This document shows, piece by piece, positions 43,324 through 52,435 of a stretch of 64,000 nucleotides of DNA (position 1 is the stretch's first letter; every line of letters begins with the position of its first letter). The position numbers and the translations under genes were made by a program. The stretch covers positions 2,232,001-2,296,000 of the forward strand of contig CP011077.1 of NCBI GenBank assembly GCA_000963575.1, given 5' to 3'. Source of the DNA: Klebsiella michiganensis. Lineage in GTDB: Bacteria > Pseudomonadota > Gammaproteobacteria > Enterobacterales > Enterobacteriaceae. The notes beneath the pieces were generated by a model. It searched no databases and had not been told where the DNA came from. It worked only from the letters and a program-made list of their open reading frames with translations.

Positions 43324-44160
43324 ATGCCCGTATCCCATGAAGTTATAGTTGTTATCGGCAGTGGGTCGATTGCCCAGGCGATTGCCCGCCGCGTAGGCAT
43401 TGGCAAACATATTCTGCTGGCCGATATCACGCCGGAAAATAGCGAGGCCGCGCAACAAACATTGCAGCAGGCAGGCTTTCGGGTGAGTACCGCCGGTGTC
43501 GACGTTCGTTCCCGTGAATCTATTCAAAAATTAGTGGGTCTGGCTTGTGACCTGGGCGAAGTGAAGGGCGTGATACATACCGCCGGGCTTTCGCCTTCCC
43601 AGGCTGCCGCGCAGGATATTCTCCGCGTCGATCTCTTCGGTACGGCGGTAGTGTTTCAGACGTTCGGCCAGGTTATCGGCGCAGGCGGCTCCGGGGTAGT
43701 GATTGGCTCACAGTCCAGCCATCGGCTGGATGTGGATGCGCTCACGCAGGCCGAGGCCGACGAGCTGGCCACGCTGCCGCCGGAACAATTGCTGGAGCTA
43801 CCGCGAGTCAAAGCCATTGATGACAGCCTGTATGCCTATCAGCTTTCAAAGCGAGGCAATGCGCTGCGGGTGATGGCCGAGGCGGTTAAGTGGGGGCGGC
43901 GAGGGGCGAGAATCAACTGCATCAGCGCCGGGATTGTTTACACGCCTTTGGCCTATGACGAACTGCACAGCGCCGAGCGTGGGGAGTTCTACCGAAACAT
44001 GCTGGCAAAATCTCCGGCAGGAAGAGGCGGTACGCCAGATGAAATTGGCGCGCTGGCTGAGTTTCTCTTTGGCCCAAACGGCGCGTATATCAGCGGGAGC
44101 GATATCCTGATCGACGGCGGGGTCACCGCCGCTTATAAGTATGGCGATCTTAAGGCTTAA
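43324..44160 (+). CDS. Short-chain dehydrogenase/reductase
   Basis: A 278-residue NAD(P)-dependent oxidoreductase. The N-terminal cofactor loop is VVIGSGSIAQAIARRVG, a variant of TGxxxGIG. DVRSRESIQKL is the second cofactor segment. The catalytic tetrad is seen in VIGSQSSHR (Ser) and YAYQLSKRGNALRV (YxxxK). A family-typical end, GRGGTPDEIGALAEFLFGPNGAYISGSDILIDGG, follows. The substrate is unknown. AGGAG precedes the ATG chosen; nine upstream in-frame codons overlap the inverted repeat region. It converges on ptrR with no gap, and both genes sit where E. coli has yneK. Confidence 0.9.
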   Translation: MPVSHEVIVVIGSGSIAQAIARRVGIGKHILLADITPENSEAAQQTLQQAGFRVSTAGVDVRSRESIQKLVGLACDLGEVKGVIHTAGLSPSQAAAQDILRVDLFGTAVVFQTFGQVIGAGGSGVVIGSQSSHRLDVDALTQAEADELATLPPEQLLELPRVKAIDDSLYAYQLSKRGNALRVMAEAVKWGRRGARINCISAGIVYTPLAYDELHSAERGEFYRNMLAKSPAGRGGTPDEIGALAEFLFGPNGAYISGSDILIDGGVTAAYKYGDLKA

Positions 44161-45018
44161 TTAAGGCGCTTCCAGCAGGGAGATAAAAGCGTCAAGCTGG
44201 CGGGTTTTAGCGTCTCTGCGCCACAGCAGCCAGGTGTCCAGATAGCGTTTATCGTCCGGCAGCGGCCAGGTGCTTATCTGATGGCTGCCCGGCATACTCT
44301 CCAGCATACTGCGCGGCATCAGCGCCAGGCCAGCGCCCGCAATCACGCAGGCGAGCATCCCGTGATACGACTCCATTTCATGGATTTTACCCGGCATCGC
44401 CCGGCTGTCGTGGAACCAGCTTTCAAAATGGCGGCGGTAGGAGCAGTTTGCCCGGAAAGCGTAAATACTCGCGCCGTTAACGTCCGACCCGCTGTGAATG
44501 GGGGCATGGTCGGCAGGCGCGACAATGGTCATCTCTTCACGGTACACCGCCACGCCTTCCAGAGAAGGATGCAGCACCGGCCCGTCAACAAAGGCAGCGG
44601 CGAGGCGGCCTTCGAGCACGCCGTCAATCTGGTCACCGGAAGGCCCGGTGGTAAGGGAAAGGTGGATTTTGGGATAACGCTGGTTAAAGTTCGCCAGCAG
44701 GCCGGGAATGCGCACCGCCGCCGTACTTTCCAGCGATCCCAGCGCCAGCGGCCCCTGAGGTTCATCCCCGGACACCACCATGCGCGCCTCATCTACCAGC
44801 GCCAGGATGCGTTTACTGTAGGCCAGGAAGCTGTGGCCGGACGGGGAGAGCTTCAGCCGCTGGTTCTCACGAATGAACAGCGCCACGCCTAAGTCAGCCT
44901 CCAGCTGCTTGATTCGGGTCGTGAGATTGGACGGGACGCGGTGTACCTGCTGCGCGGCGGCGCTGATGCTGCCAGTTTCCGCAACGGCGTTGAACATTTC
45001 CAGCTGAGTGAGATCCAT
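44161..45018 (-). CDS. ptrR: LysR-type regulator PtrR (YneJ)
   Basis: A 285-residue LysR regulator. It matches E. coli PtrR closely: MDLTQLEMFNAVAETGSISAAA, VHRVPSNLTTRIKQLE, LGSLESTAAVRIP, YAFRANCSYRRHFESWFH and MESYHGMLACVIAGAG. In E. coli it represses sad, which is divergent here too across 100 bp. It is linked to putrescine and GABA use. Confidence 0.95.
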   Translation of the reverse strand: MDLTQLEMFNAVAETGSISAAAQQVHRVPSNLTTRIKQLEADLGVALFIRENQRLKLSPSGHSFLAYSKRILALVDEARMVVSGDEPQGPLALGSLESTAAVRIPGLLANFNQRYPKIHLSLTTGPSGDQIDGVLEGRLAAAFVDGPVLHPSLEGVAVYREEMTIVAPADHAPIHSGSDVNGASIYAFRANCSYRRHFESWFHDSRAMPGKIHEMESYHGMLACVIAGAGLALMPRSMLESMPGSHQISTWPLPDDKRYLDTWLLWRRDAKTRQLDAFISLLEAP

Positions 45019-45119
45019 AGCTTTCTCAAATCGTGAAGGGTTTGCTTAGTATTATTCATTTTTAAACTTTGTGCCTCAAGGCTACTGTTAACATCTCATT
45101 CACCTGTCGAGGCACCACC

Positions 45120-46511
45120 ATGCAATCAGTAACCGGGCAAACCCACGCCATTTCACGCAATCCCGCTACCGGTGAGCGCATTGCGGTTTATCCTTTCGAG
45201 AGCGCAGCCCAGATTGATGCCGCGCTGGCCCGTAACCAGCAGGCGTTTCACGCCTGGCGCGTTACCCCGCTCAGCGAACGTGCACAAAAGCTCCGTGATT
45301 TAGGGGCGGCGGTGCGCAAGCACGGCGAAGCGATGGCGCAAATGATTACCGCTGAAATGGGCAAACCCATTTTGCAGGCGCGTGCTGAAGTGGCGAAATC
45401 CGCGAACCTCTGCGACTGGTATGCCGAGCACGGCCCGGCCATGTTAGGTCCGGAAGCTACTCAGGTTGAAAACAACAAAGCCGTTATTGAATACCGCCCG
45501 CTGGGGCCGATTCTGGCGGTAATGCCCTGGAACTTCCCGCTTTGGCAGGTGCTGCGCGGGGCGGTGCCGATTCTGCTGGCCGGCAACAGCTATATTCTGA
45601 AACATGCGCCGAACGTGATGGGCTGCGCCGAACTTATTCGCCAGATGTTTGTTGACGCGGGCTTCCTGCCCGCATTGTTCGAGCTGCTGAACGTCACGCC
45701 GGAAGGGGTTAGTCAGGCGATTAACGACTCCCGCGTGGCCGCCGTAACCGTGACCGGCAGCGGCAGAGCCGGGGCGGCGATTGGGGCTCAGGCCGGGGCA
45801 GCGTTGAAAAAATGCGTGCTGGAACTGGGCGGCTCGGATCCGTTCATCGTGCTTAATGATGCCGACCTCGATGAAGCCGTGAAGGCCGCGGTGGCCGGGC
45901 GCTTCCAGAACACCGGGCAGGTTTGTGCCGCCGCGAAACGCTTCATCGTGGAAGCCGGGATCGCCGCAGCCTTTACCGACCGCTTTATTGCCGAGCTGAA
46001 AAGCTACGAGGTTGGTTCCCCGGTGGAAGAAGCTAACCGCCTCGGGCCGATGGCGCGCTACGATCTGCGTGATGAGCTGCATGAGCAAGTGACAATGTCA
46101 CTTAAACAGGGCGCAAAACTGCTGACTGGCGGGGATAAGCTGCCCGGCGAGGGCAACTACTACGCGCCGACCGTGCTCACCAATGTGACGCCAGATATGG
46201 CCGCGTTCCGCCAGGAGCTGTTCGGCCCGGTGGCCGCGATTACCGTCGCTCGCGACAGCAATCATGCCCTTGAGCTGGCAAACGACAGCGATTATGGGCT
46301 ATCTGCGACGGTTTATACCGCCAATGAACAGCTTGCGCTGGAGATGGCGTCCCGCCTCGAATGCGGCGGCGTGTTTATCAACGGTTATAGCGCCAGCGAC
46401 CCTCGAGTGGCGTTTGGCGGGGTGAAAAAGAGCGGGTTTGGCCGCGAACTTTCCCACTTCGGGCTGCACGAGTTCTGTAATATTCAGACCGTATGGAAGG
46501 ACCGACGCTAG
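45120..46511 (+). CDS. sad: Succinate-semialdehyde dehydrogenase Sad (NAD-dependent)
   Basis: A 463-residue aldehyde dehydrogenase, similar to E. coli Sad (YneI) along its length. The cofactor fold segment is AVTVTGSGRAGAAIGAQAG. The catalytic Glu is in LELGGSDPFIV and the nucleophile Cys in NTGQVCAAAKRF. It oxidises succinic semialdehyde to succinate in GABA and putrescine breakdown. The ATG before MQSVTGQTHAISRNPATGE agrees with the E. coli start. A matS site lies inside the gene and a terminator follows. Confidence 0.96.
   Translation: MQSVTGQTHAISRNPATGERIAVYPFESAAQIDAALARNQQAFHAWRVTPLSERAQKLRDLGAAVRKHGEAMAQMITAEMGKPILQARAEVAKSANLCDWYAEHGPAMLGPEATQVENNKAVIEYRPLGPILAVMPWNFPLWQVLRGAVPILLAGNSYILKHAPNVMGCAELIRQMFVDAGFLPALFELLNVTPEGVSQAINDSRVAAVTVTGSGRAGAAIGAQAGAALKKCVLELGGSDPFIVLNDADLDEAVKAAVAGRFQNTGQVCAAAKRFIVEAGIAAAFTDRFIAELKSYEVGSPVEEANRLGPMARYDLRDELHEQVTMSLKQGAKLLTGGDKLPGEGNYYAPTVLTNVTPDMAAFRQELFGPVAAITVARDSNHALELANDSDYGLSATVYTANEQLALEMASRLECGGVFINGYSASDPRVAFGGVKKSGFGRELSHFGLHEFCNIQTVWKDRR
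46089..46101. promoter_or_regulatory. matS site in sad
   Basis: GTGACAATGTCAC matches GTGACRNYGTCAC at every position. Confidence 0.8.
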
Positions 46512-46614
46512 TTTAGCCCGCCTGATGCCGGCCTGTCGGGGAGGGATAATGCTTCTTTTCCCCCGCTAAGTACGGACGTTATGCTGGTTTATGCCTAGGC
46601 TATTAGTAAAAAGT

Positions 46615-46637
46615 AAGGCCACCGTGAAGGTGGCCTT
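46615..46637 (+). terminator. Terminator after sad
   Basis: AAGGCCACC-gtga-AGGTGGCCTT is a tight hairpin followed by GTTTGT, about 100 nt after the sad stop codon. Confidence 0.7.
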
Positions 46638-46714
46638 GTTTGTCATGAGAGTGAAATAATTCTGTCATTTTCGCTCAGTACACTCGCGGCATCGTTGTGT
46701 TACTGAAGAAAATC

Positions 46715-48316
46715 ATGAACATAAGTCAAATTTTTCGCCGTTTAAATCCCTTCAGACTTTTTGCCCGTCGCCCCCGCGAGTTCGGGCTACTGAGCGGGGT
46801 GGTTGGCGTGATCGCACTCTTTTCCGTGCTGCAAATTCTCTCCACCGTGTCCCTCTCCAACATTCTGCATGAAACCCGTCAGAGCGTGCTTGAAAATAGC
46901 CAGCTTCACCAGCAGCAGGTTGTTATGGAGAAGGCGAGAACCTCGCTGCTGATGACCAGCGACCTGCTGAACCGGGCGGGCGTATATTTTATGCAGGACA
47001 AAGAAACCGGCTCGGTCGGCAGCTGGAACAGCCTGGTGGATGAAGCCGACGCTTCGCTGAAGGTTTCCCGGCAGAACTTTGCCGCCTGGCAGCAGCTTCA
47101 CCCGGCGGGCAGTGAGAGTCTGGCTAACAGTTATCAGTTGTTCTTTGGGGGATTAAAAGAACAGCTGGAAGGGATGCAAAAAAAGGCGTCCATCGATGCT
47201 TTCTTTGAAGTGCCGATCCAGGCATTTCAGTCCGATTTCAACGAGCAGTACGCGCGATATCAGGCCGAAGGCGAGAAACAAACCGTTCAGGCCAGCCACA
47301 CTCTGCTGCATAGCCTGAGTCAGGCCCAAACGTTGTTTATTATCGCGCTGGGTATTTTGCTGGGGGTGGCGATTGCAGTCTGGCTGGGAGTGGCCCGCTG
47401 GGTGATTCGTCCTCTGCGTAGTCTTATCGAGCATTTGCACATTCTGGCCGCCGGCGATCTGTCCCGGCTACCCGCTGAACGAAAACTGGTTAACCGCGAA
47501 GTGAAACAGCTTCACGGCAGCGTGCTGGAGATGCAGCAGGGTATCCAGCAGCTTGTGCTTGAGGTGCGGGAGTCTTCCGCCATTTTGCTAAGCAACATTG
47601 GCCAGCTTGCTGAAGGGAATACCGAGCTGTCTAACCACTCCTCCCGGCAGGAGCAGGAGCTGGAGAAAGTTACCCTGCATATCACCGAGCTGGAGTCCCG
47701 CGTTCAGGAAAACAGCCAGTATGCTATCCAGGCGAACCAGCGCGCGGACGAAGCCCGTGAAATGGTGGCCGGGGGGGATCAGATGATGCACACGGTGAAT
47801 ATGTCGATGCAGGATATTGTGACCCGTTCCTCAGAGATGCGCGGCATCGTGGCGATGATTGATAACGTTGCCTTCCAGACCAATATCCTGGCCCTGAACG
47901 CCGCCATTGAAGCCGCTCATGCGGGTAATCAGGGAAGAGGATTTGCCGTGGTGGCTCGTGAAGTTGGTCTGCTGGCGAAACAGAGCAGCCAGTCAACCAG
48001 AAACATTCAGTCGTTGATCAACAACTCTCTGCAGGGCATTGAGCAGGGCAGCGAAGCGGTGTCAGAGCTGGAGGCGCAGTTGAAAAAGGTGATTGCCCTG
48101 GTGACCCGTTTAAGCGGGCTGTTGAATGAAATTTCCAGTGCCTCCGTGGACCAGGGCGCTAGCGTGCATCACGTTACCACACGGATCACCACGCTTAACC
48201 AGGCGGTGAGCCAGACTGGGCTGCTGATTAAAGCGTCGGCCACCACCTCTAAACGTTTACTGGATGAGTCTCAACGTCTTGAAAAAGCAGTAGCTCGCTT
48301 TCAAATGACGGCTTGA
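46715..48316 (+). CDS. Methyl-accepting chemotaxis protein, second chemoreceptor
   Basis: A 533-residue chemoreceptor inserted between sad and glsB, where E. coli has none. It has membrane helices at about 25-48 and 207-230, a periplasmic helical ligand domain, HAMP (WVIRPLRSLIEHLHILAAGDLS) and the signalling hairpin DNVAFQTNILALNAAIEAAHAGNQGRGFAVVAREV. The usual AARAGEQGRGFAVVA reads AAHAGNQGRGFAVVA here. No CheR-binding pentapeptide ends the protein (AVARFQMTA). An ATG is preferred to an in-frame GTG six codons upstream. No sigma-28 promoter was found in front, unlike the other receptor in this window. The ligand is unknown. Confidence 0.92.
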   Translation: MNISQIFRRLNPFRLFARRPREFGLLSGVVGVIALFSVLQILSTVSLSNILHETRQSVLENSQLHQQQVVMEKARTSLLMTSDLLNRAGVYFMQDKETGSVGSWNSLVDEADASLKVSRQNFAAWQQLHPAGSESLANSYQLFFGGLKEQLEGMQKKASIDAFFEVPIQAFQSDFNEQYARYQAEGEKQTVQASHTLLHSLSQAQTLFIIALGILLGVAIAVWLGVARWVIRPLRSLIEHLHILAAGDLSRLPAERKLVNREVKQLHGSVLEMQQGIQQLVLEVRESSAILLSNIGQLAEGNTELSNHSSRQEQELEKVTLHITELESRVQENSQYAIQANQRADEAREMVAGGDQMMHTVNMSMQDIVTRSSEMRGIVAMIDNVAFQTNILALNAAIEAAHAGNQGRGFAVVAREVGLLAKQSSQSTRNIQSLINNSLQGIEQGSEAVSELEAQLKKVIALVTRLSGLLNEISSASVDQGASVHHVTTRITTLNQAVSQTGLLIKASATTSKRLLDESQRLEKAVARFQMTA

Positions 48317-48385
48317 GTTCGTTTTATTATCGGCCCGTGGCTCTGATATACTTTCGCCGCTTAACATATCCCTCAGGAGCGCACG

Positions 48386-49312
48386 GTGCCGGTTCAATTA
48401 AACAATGAGTTACTGGAAGAGATCCTCGACCAGGTTCGTCCTTTGCTGGGTAAGGGGAAGGTCGCGGACTATATCCCGGCCCTGGAAGAGGTTTCCGGCA
48501 ATAAACTCGGGATCGCTATTTGTACCGTTGACGGTGAATTTTTCAGCGCCGGGGATGCGGCAGAGCGTTTTTCTATTCAGTCGATCTCTAAAGTGCTGAG
48601 CCTGACGCTGGCGATGGGCCGCTATGATGAAGATGAAATCTGGCAGCGCGTCGGCAAAGAGCCATCCGGCCAGCCGTTTAACTCTCTTTTGCAGCTTGAG
48701 CTTGAACAGGGCAAACCCCGCAATCCGTTTATTAATGCCGGTGCGCTGGTGGTGTGTGACATGCTGCAAACCCGCCTCAGCGCGCCCAAACAGCGTATGC
48801 TGGAAGTCGTGCGTGCGCTCTCCGGTGCCGATGATTTAGTCTATAACACGCGCGTGGCGCGGTCTGAATTTGAGCATTCGGCACGTAATGCCGCGATTGC
48901 CTGGCTGATGAAGTCATTTGGTAATTTTGAGAATGATGTCATTCCCGTGCTGCAAACCTATTTCCATTATTGTGCGCTGGAAATGAGTTGCCTGGAGTTG
49001 GCCAAAACGTTTTTATTTCTCGCCAGGCAGGGACGGGCTCTGCACATTGATGAGCCGGTGATCTCCGCCCAGCACGCGCGGCAGATTAATGCGCTGATGA
49101 TCACCAGCGGCATGTATGACGGTGCCGGGGAATTTGCCTATCGCGTTGGTTTGCCAGGGAAGTCTGGGGTGGGCGGCGGAATTATCGCCAACGTACCGAA
49201 TGAGATGTCTATTGCCGTGTGGTGCCCGGAGCTGGATGCTTCCGGTAACTCACTGGCCGGGACGGCAGCGCTGGAAATTCTTTCTCAGCGCATCGGGCGC
49301 TCTATTTTTTAA
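48386..49312 (+). CDS. glsB: Glutaminase B
   Basis: A 308-residue glutaminase similar to E. coli GlsB (YneH). The Ser-x-x-Lys catalytic motif of the beta-lactamase-like fold is in FSIQSISKVLSL. NPFINAGALVVCDML, ARSEFEHSARNAAIAWLMKSFGNF and MYDGAGEFAYRVGLPGKSGVGGGI are conserved. It converts glutamine to glutamate and ammonia. It starts at GTG with AGGAG 5 nt upstream. The neighbours sad and dgcF are the same as in E. coli. Confidence 0.96.
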   Translation: MPVQLNNELLEEILDQVRPLLGKGKVADYIPALEEVSGNKLGIAICTVDGEFFSAGDAAERFSIQSISKVLSLTLAMGRYDEDEIWQRVGKEPSGQPFNSLLQLELEQGKPRNPFINAGALVVCDMLQTRLSAPKQRMLEVVRALSGADDLVYNTRVARSEFEHSARNAAIAWLMKSFGNFENDVIPVLQTYFHYCALEMSCLELAKTFLFLARQGRALHIDEPVISAQHARQINALMITSGMYDGAGEFAYRVGLPGKSGVGGGIIANVPNEMSIAVWCPELDASGNSLAGTAALEILSQRIGRSIF

Positions 49313-49323
49313 CCGCTGTGGGA

Positions 49324-49443
49324 TTACAGCAGTAATAATCCCGGTATGCGCAGCCATAGCACGCCAACCAGGCTAACGGTGGCCAGCACGGCCAGCATTA
49401 TGGCGGTAATGATAAGTCGTTCCGCCCAGGGTGTTTTACGCAT
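49324..49443 (-). CDS. 39-residue single-pass membrane protein
   Basis: A small ORF, convergent with glsB, with GGAG 5 nt before its ATG. It encodes MRKTPWAERLIITAIMLAVL and then a second hydrophobic stretch, SLVGVLWLRIPGLLLL, before the stop. The basic N-terminus (RK..R) and about 25 hydrophobic residues fit a one-helix inner membrane protein with the N-terminus inside. I do not recognise a named family, but enterobacteria have many such small membrane proteins. Confidence rests on the ribosome-binding site and the protein pattern only. Confidence 0.55.
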   Translation of the reverse strand: MRKTPWAERLIITAIMLAVLATVSLVGVLWLRIPGLLLL

Positions 49444-49664
49444 TTCAGCTCCGGGAAATCTTACGTCCATGGACTATAAGGCAGCCACGTTAAACATCGG
49501 TTAAACCTGAGGCTGCTAATTATTCCCCGGTGATAAGTATGAATTTTTAGCCACAAAGCCTGCCGCTAACAAAAGGGGGCGTACAAGCTGGCGGAAATTT
49601 AGCTTATGGCTGATAGTTCATGCGGAGTGCTGGCGAGTTGAGTGAATTTTCTTCTTTCTCTCAA

Positions 49665-49687
49665 TGCCCTGGGTTGCTACCAGGGCA
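49665..49687 (+). other. Hairpin in the 316-bp gap upstream of dgcF
   Basis: TGCCCTGG and CCAGGGCA arms with a 7-nt loop lie 73 nt before the dgcF start. No T run follows, so it is not a terminator. The rest of the gap (49444-49759) is AT-rich and likely carries the promoters of dgcF and the small membrane protein gene; I see no gene in it. Confidence 0.4.
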
Positions 49688-49759
49688 AACATGCTAAGCT
49701 AATGCTTATTTTCGCAATCACCTGATGGCGCTATTTATTTTCAGCGGTGATGAATAGAT

Positions 49760-51244
49760 ATGAACCAGGATAGCATGGTTAATCGACCTAAGTTTTTATT
49801 CTTTTCCCCCGAAAAAATGCTGTTAAACGCAGTCAGTGTTTTTGTGCTTACCACGCTTTTTTACTTCTTTGGCGCTTCACTGCGCCTGGTTAACGATCTT
49901 TCTCTATTTTGGCCGCTGAATGCGGTGCTGGCCGCCATTTTTGTTCGTAATCCGTGGCTGAATAAAGCCGTTTATTATTTTATTTGCTACGCGGCAATGC
50001 TGATTTATGACGCCTTTACCACCCAGTGGGGCTGGCAGTCGACGATCATAAATTTCTCGAACATGGTCTTTATTGTCACCGCTGCCTGTTTATTGCTGCG
50101 TTATTCGCGCAATATGGATGAGAGTAACTGGGCGCTAAATGCGTTTAATATTTTCAACTTTTCGCTGATTGCCGCCATATTATCTTCATTATTCGGCGCC
50201 GTCGGGTCGCTGGGTATTAGCGGCGATTATCATGAAAAGTTTATGCCGCTCTATGCCGACTGGGTGAGCGAGCAGTTTTCAACCGGCGTGCTGATGCTGC
50301 CCTGTTTACTGACCGCAAGCTGGCCTTCCTGGCGTAAATTAACCGGTATCGTGCCGTCAGACATGTATCCGTTTTTTTCCGTAGTGATTGCCGTCTGCAC
50401 GGCGATGATTATCGGCGGGGCGGGCAGCCTGGCGTTTCCGCTCCCCGCGCTTATCTGGTGTGCCATTCGCTACCCCCTCCCGGTTACCGCGCTATTAACG
50501 CTGATAACCGGCGGGGTGGAAATTGTGCTGGTGGCCCATGCGGCGATCAATCTCCACTCCGAACAGCCGCTGCTGCTGGTCGATCAGATGTTCTCCGCGC
50601 GGCTGGGGATTGCCACCATCGCTATTTGCCCGCTGATTGTTTCCATCAGCGTGGATGCCATTAATCAGTTGATTAAGCAGACGTCGCTGCGTGCGGACTA
50701 TGATTACCTGACGGGCGTTTTCTCCCGCTCAGGGCTGTTTGAAGCGCTCAAGCGCAGCGGACGACATCAGCCAGGTCACGGTGAGCCGCTGCTCTGCGTG
50801 ATGCTGCTGGATATCGATTTTTTTAAACGGATAAATGACAGCTGGGGCCACGAATGTGGGGATACTGTGCTGGCATCTTTTGCCGCCAGGGTGCTGGACA
50901 CCGTGGGTGACCGGGGAATGGTGGCGCGTATTGGCGGCGAAGAGTTTGTGGTGGTTTGCCGCACCCGCTCTCCCAGAGAGGGTTTTGAAATAGCCGAGCA
51001 AATCCGTAAAACAATTGAGGCCAGCAGTTTTTACTACGAGGGGCAGTCGCTGTTTATCACCGTCAGTATTGGTCTGGCCGAGGCGGCGCTGGGCAATAGC
51101 ACGCTGGAGGCGACCTTTAATCAGCTTATTCCCGAAGCGGATAAGTATTTGTATTTGTCGAAACGGCAGGGGCGCAATAAGACCAGCACGAATGGCGTGG
51201 CGCCTGAGGCGTTTACTGCGCCGCAGATCGGCGATTCACAATAG
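49760..51244 (+). CDS. dgcF: Diguanylate cyclase DgcF (YneF) with a MASE1 sensor
   Basis: A 494-residue membrane diguanylate cyclase. The first 300 residues are a MASE1-type sensor with eight or so helices (for example SLFWPLNAVLAAIFVRNPWLN and GGAGSLAFPLPALIWCAIRYP). The GGDEF domain (about 320-480) has the active motif GGEEF at 392-396, and DIDFFKRINDSWGHECGD is conserved. An inhibitory RxxD five residues before GGEEF is not seen. It makes cyclic di-GMP. It matches E. coli YneF, which in K-12 is annotated shorter at the N-terminus, and it keeps the glsB neighbourhood. Confidence 0.93.
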   Translation: MNQDSMVNRPKFLFFSPEKMLLNAVSVFVLTTLFYFFGASLRLVNDLSLFWPLNAVLAAIFVRNPWLNKAVYYFICYAAMLIYDAFTTQWGWQSTIINFSNMVFIVTAACLLLRYSRNMDESNWALNAFNIFNFSLIAAILSSLFGAVGSLGISGDYHEKFMPLYADWVSEQFSTGVLMLPCLLTASWPSWRKLTGIVPSDMYPFFSVVIAVCTAMIIGGAGSLAFPLPALIWCAIRYPLPVTALLTLITGGVEIVLVAHAAINLHSEQPLLLVDQMFSARLGIATIAICPLIVSISVDAINQLIKQTSLRADYDYLTGVFSRSGLFEALKRSGRHQPGHGEPLLCVMLLDIDFFKRINDSWGHECGDTVLASFAARVLDTVGDRGMVARIGGEEFVVVCRTRSPREGFEIAEQIRKTIEASSFYYEGQSLFITVSIGLAEAALGNSTLEATFNQLIPEADKYLYLSKRQGRNKTSTNGVAPEAFTAPQIGDSQ

Positions 51245-51325
51245 CCATCTGCACTTTGGATCCTTTATTATCGCGTAATATGCCCGTGCAGTTTGTCGTT
51301 GCTGGTTCGTCTGCCTGAGATATTT

Positions 51326-52378
51326 ATGAGTACATCTGATCCTCAAAAAAAAGCCAGAACGCACGGCTCTCGCTTTATTAATCGCATGTATATCATGCGC
51401 ATGTTGGGCACGCTGTTATGTTTTTTGCCCATTTTTTCGGTGCTACATGAGCAGCACTCCTCTGTGCCGGTGGTGGCGCTGCTGGTCGTGAACGCTTTTG
51501 TCTGGCCGCACGTTGCGCTGCTGAAAGCGCGCTTTGCCTCATCTCCCGTCAACAGTGAAAAACAGAACCTTGTGATCGACGCGGCGGCGGGAGGCTTCTG
51601 GATTGCCATGATATCGCTCAGCGCGCTGCCGTCGGTGGTGATTGTCACTATTCTGGTTTCCGATCGGCTGGCCGCCGGAGGAAAACCGCTGATGAAACGG
51701 GCGATGCTGGCTATGGGGCTTGCATTTGGGCTGACCTGGATAAGCCACGGGATGCCGTTTAGCCCGGCTGTTTCTGCCCGGACAATGTACGCCACGCTGC
51801 CATTGATTGCGGTGTACACCATCACGCTCAGTATGCTGACGGCGTCTATCGCGCTGAAACTGCGGGCAAAGAGCCGCGAGCTGGAAAACATTGCCATGAT
51901 GGATCCTCTGCTGGGGATCGCCAACCGGCGCCTGCTGGAGCGTAAAATCAGCAATGAGCTGGCGCGATTGCACATTGCCTGTGGCAGCTCGGCGCTGATG
52001 TTTATCGACATCGACAATTTCAAAGAGGTGAACGACCGTTTCGGGCATAAAGTCGGGGACGCTATTCTGATGGCGGTATCCGACGTGCTGCGGGTGGTGA
52101 CGCGCCCCAGCGACACGCCGGCTCGCCTTGGCGGGGACGAGTTTGTGGTCCTGATGCCAAACACCTCGCTGGAAGAAGCTGAAGGGATTGCCCAGCGGAT
52201 CCTGCTGGAGTCTATTAATGTTCGGGTCCTGCCTGAAAAGAATGCTTTCTGCACCCTGAGTATCGGCATTGCCTGCGCAACAAAACAGATGCCGGATGCT
52301 GCCGAGTGGCTAAAAGCGGCGGATGATGCGCTTTATAACGCTAAACGCGCCGGCAAAAACCGCATTTATGCCGCCTGA
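51326..52378 (+). CDS. Membrane diguanylate cyclase with a MASE2 domain
   Basis: A 350-residue protein with an N-terminal MASE2-like membrane module (about 20-180, with VNAFVWPHVALLKARFASSP resembling the AFVWPHLA segment of E. coli DgcC/AdrA). The GGDEF domain has an intact motif at 269-273 (ARLGGDEFVVLMP) and DIDNFKEVNDRFGHKVGD. It should synthesise cyclic di-GMP at the inner membrane. The layout is that of the cellulose-activating cyclase DgcC, but the sequence is diverged, so the name is not given. The start is the ATG before MSTSDPQKKAR; eleven codons upstream lack support. It follows dgcF by 82 nt on the same strand. Confidence 0.9.
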   Translation: MSTSDPQKKARTHGSRFINRMYIMRMLGTLLCFLPIFSVLHEQHSSVPVVALLVVNAFVWPHVALLKARFASSPVNSEKQNLVIDAAAGGFWIAMISLSALPSVVIVTILVSDRLAAGGKPLMKRAMLAMGLAFGLTWISHGMPFSPAVSARTMYATLPLIAVYTITLSMLTASIALKLRAKSRELENIAMMDPLLGIANRRLLERKISNELARLHIACGSSALMFIDIDNFKEVNDRFGHKVGDAILMAVSDVLRVVTRPSDTPARLGGDEFVVLMPNTSLEEAEGIAQRILLESINVRVLPEKNAFCTLSIGIACATKQMPDAAEWLKAADDALYNAKRAGKNRIYAA

Positions 52379-52435
52379 TTAATGATCATCTAAACTCTAA
52401 GCAGACCATGTTATTAGTCTGCGCCGGGGGATGAG

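Noticed and set aside
49444..49759. Possible cyclic di-GMP riboswitch before dgcF (GGGCAAAC and CACAAAGCC segments)
   Set aside because: The conserved segments are in the wrong order and the core helices are missing.
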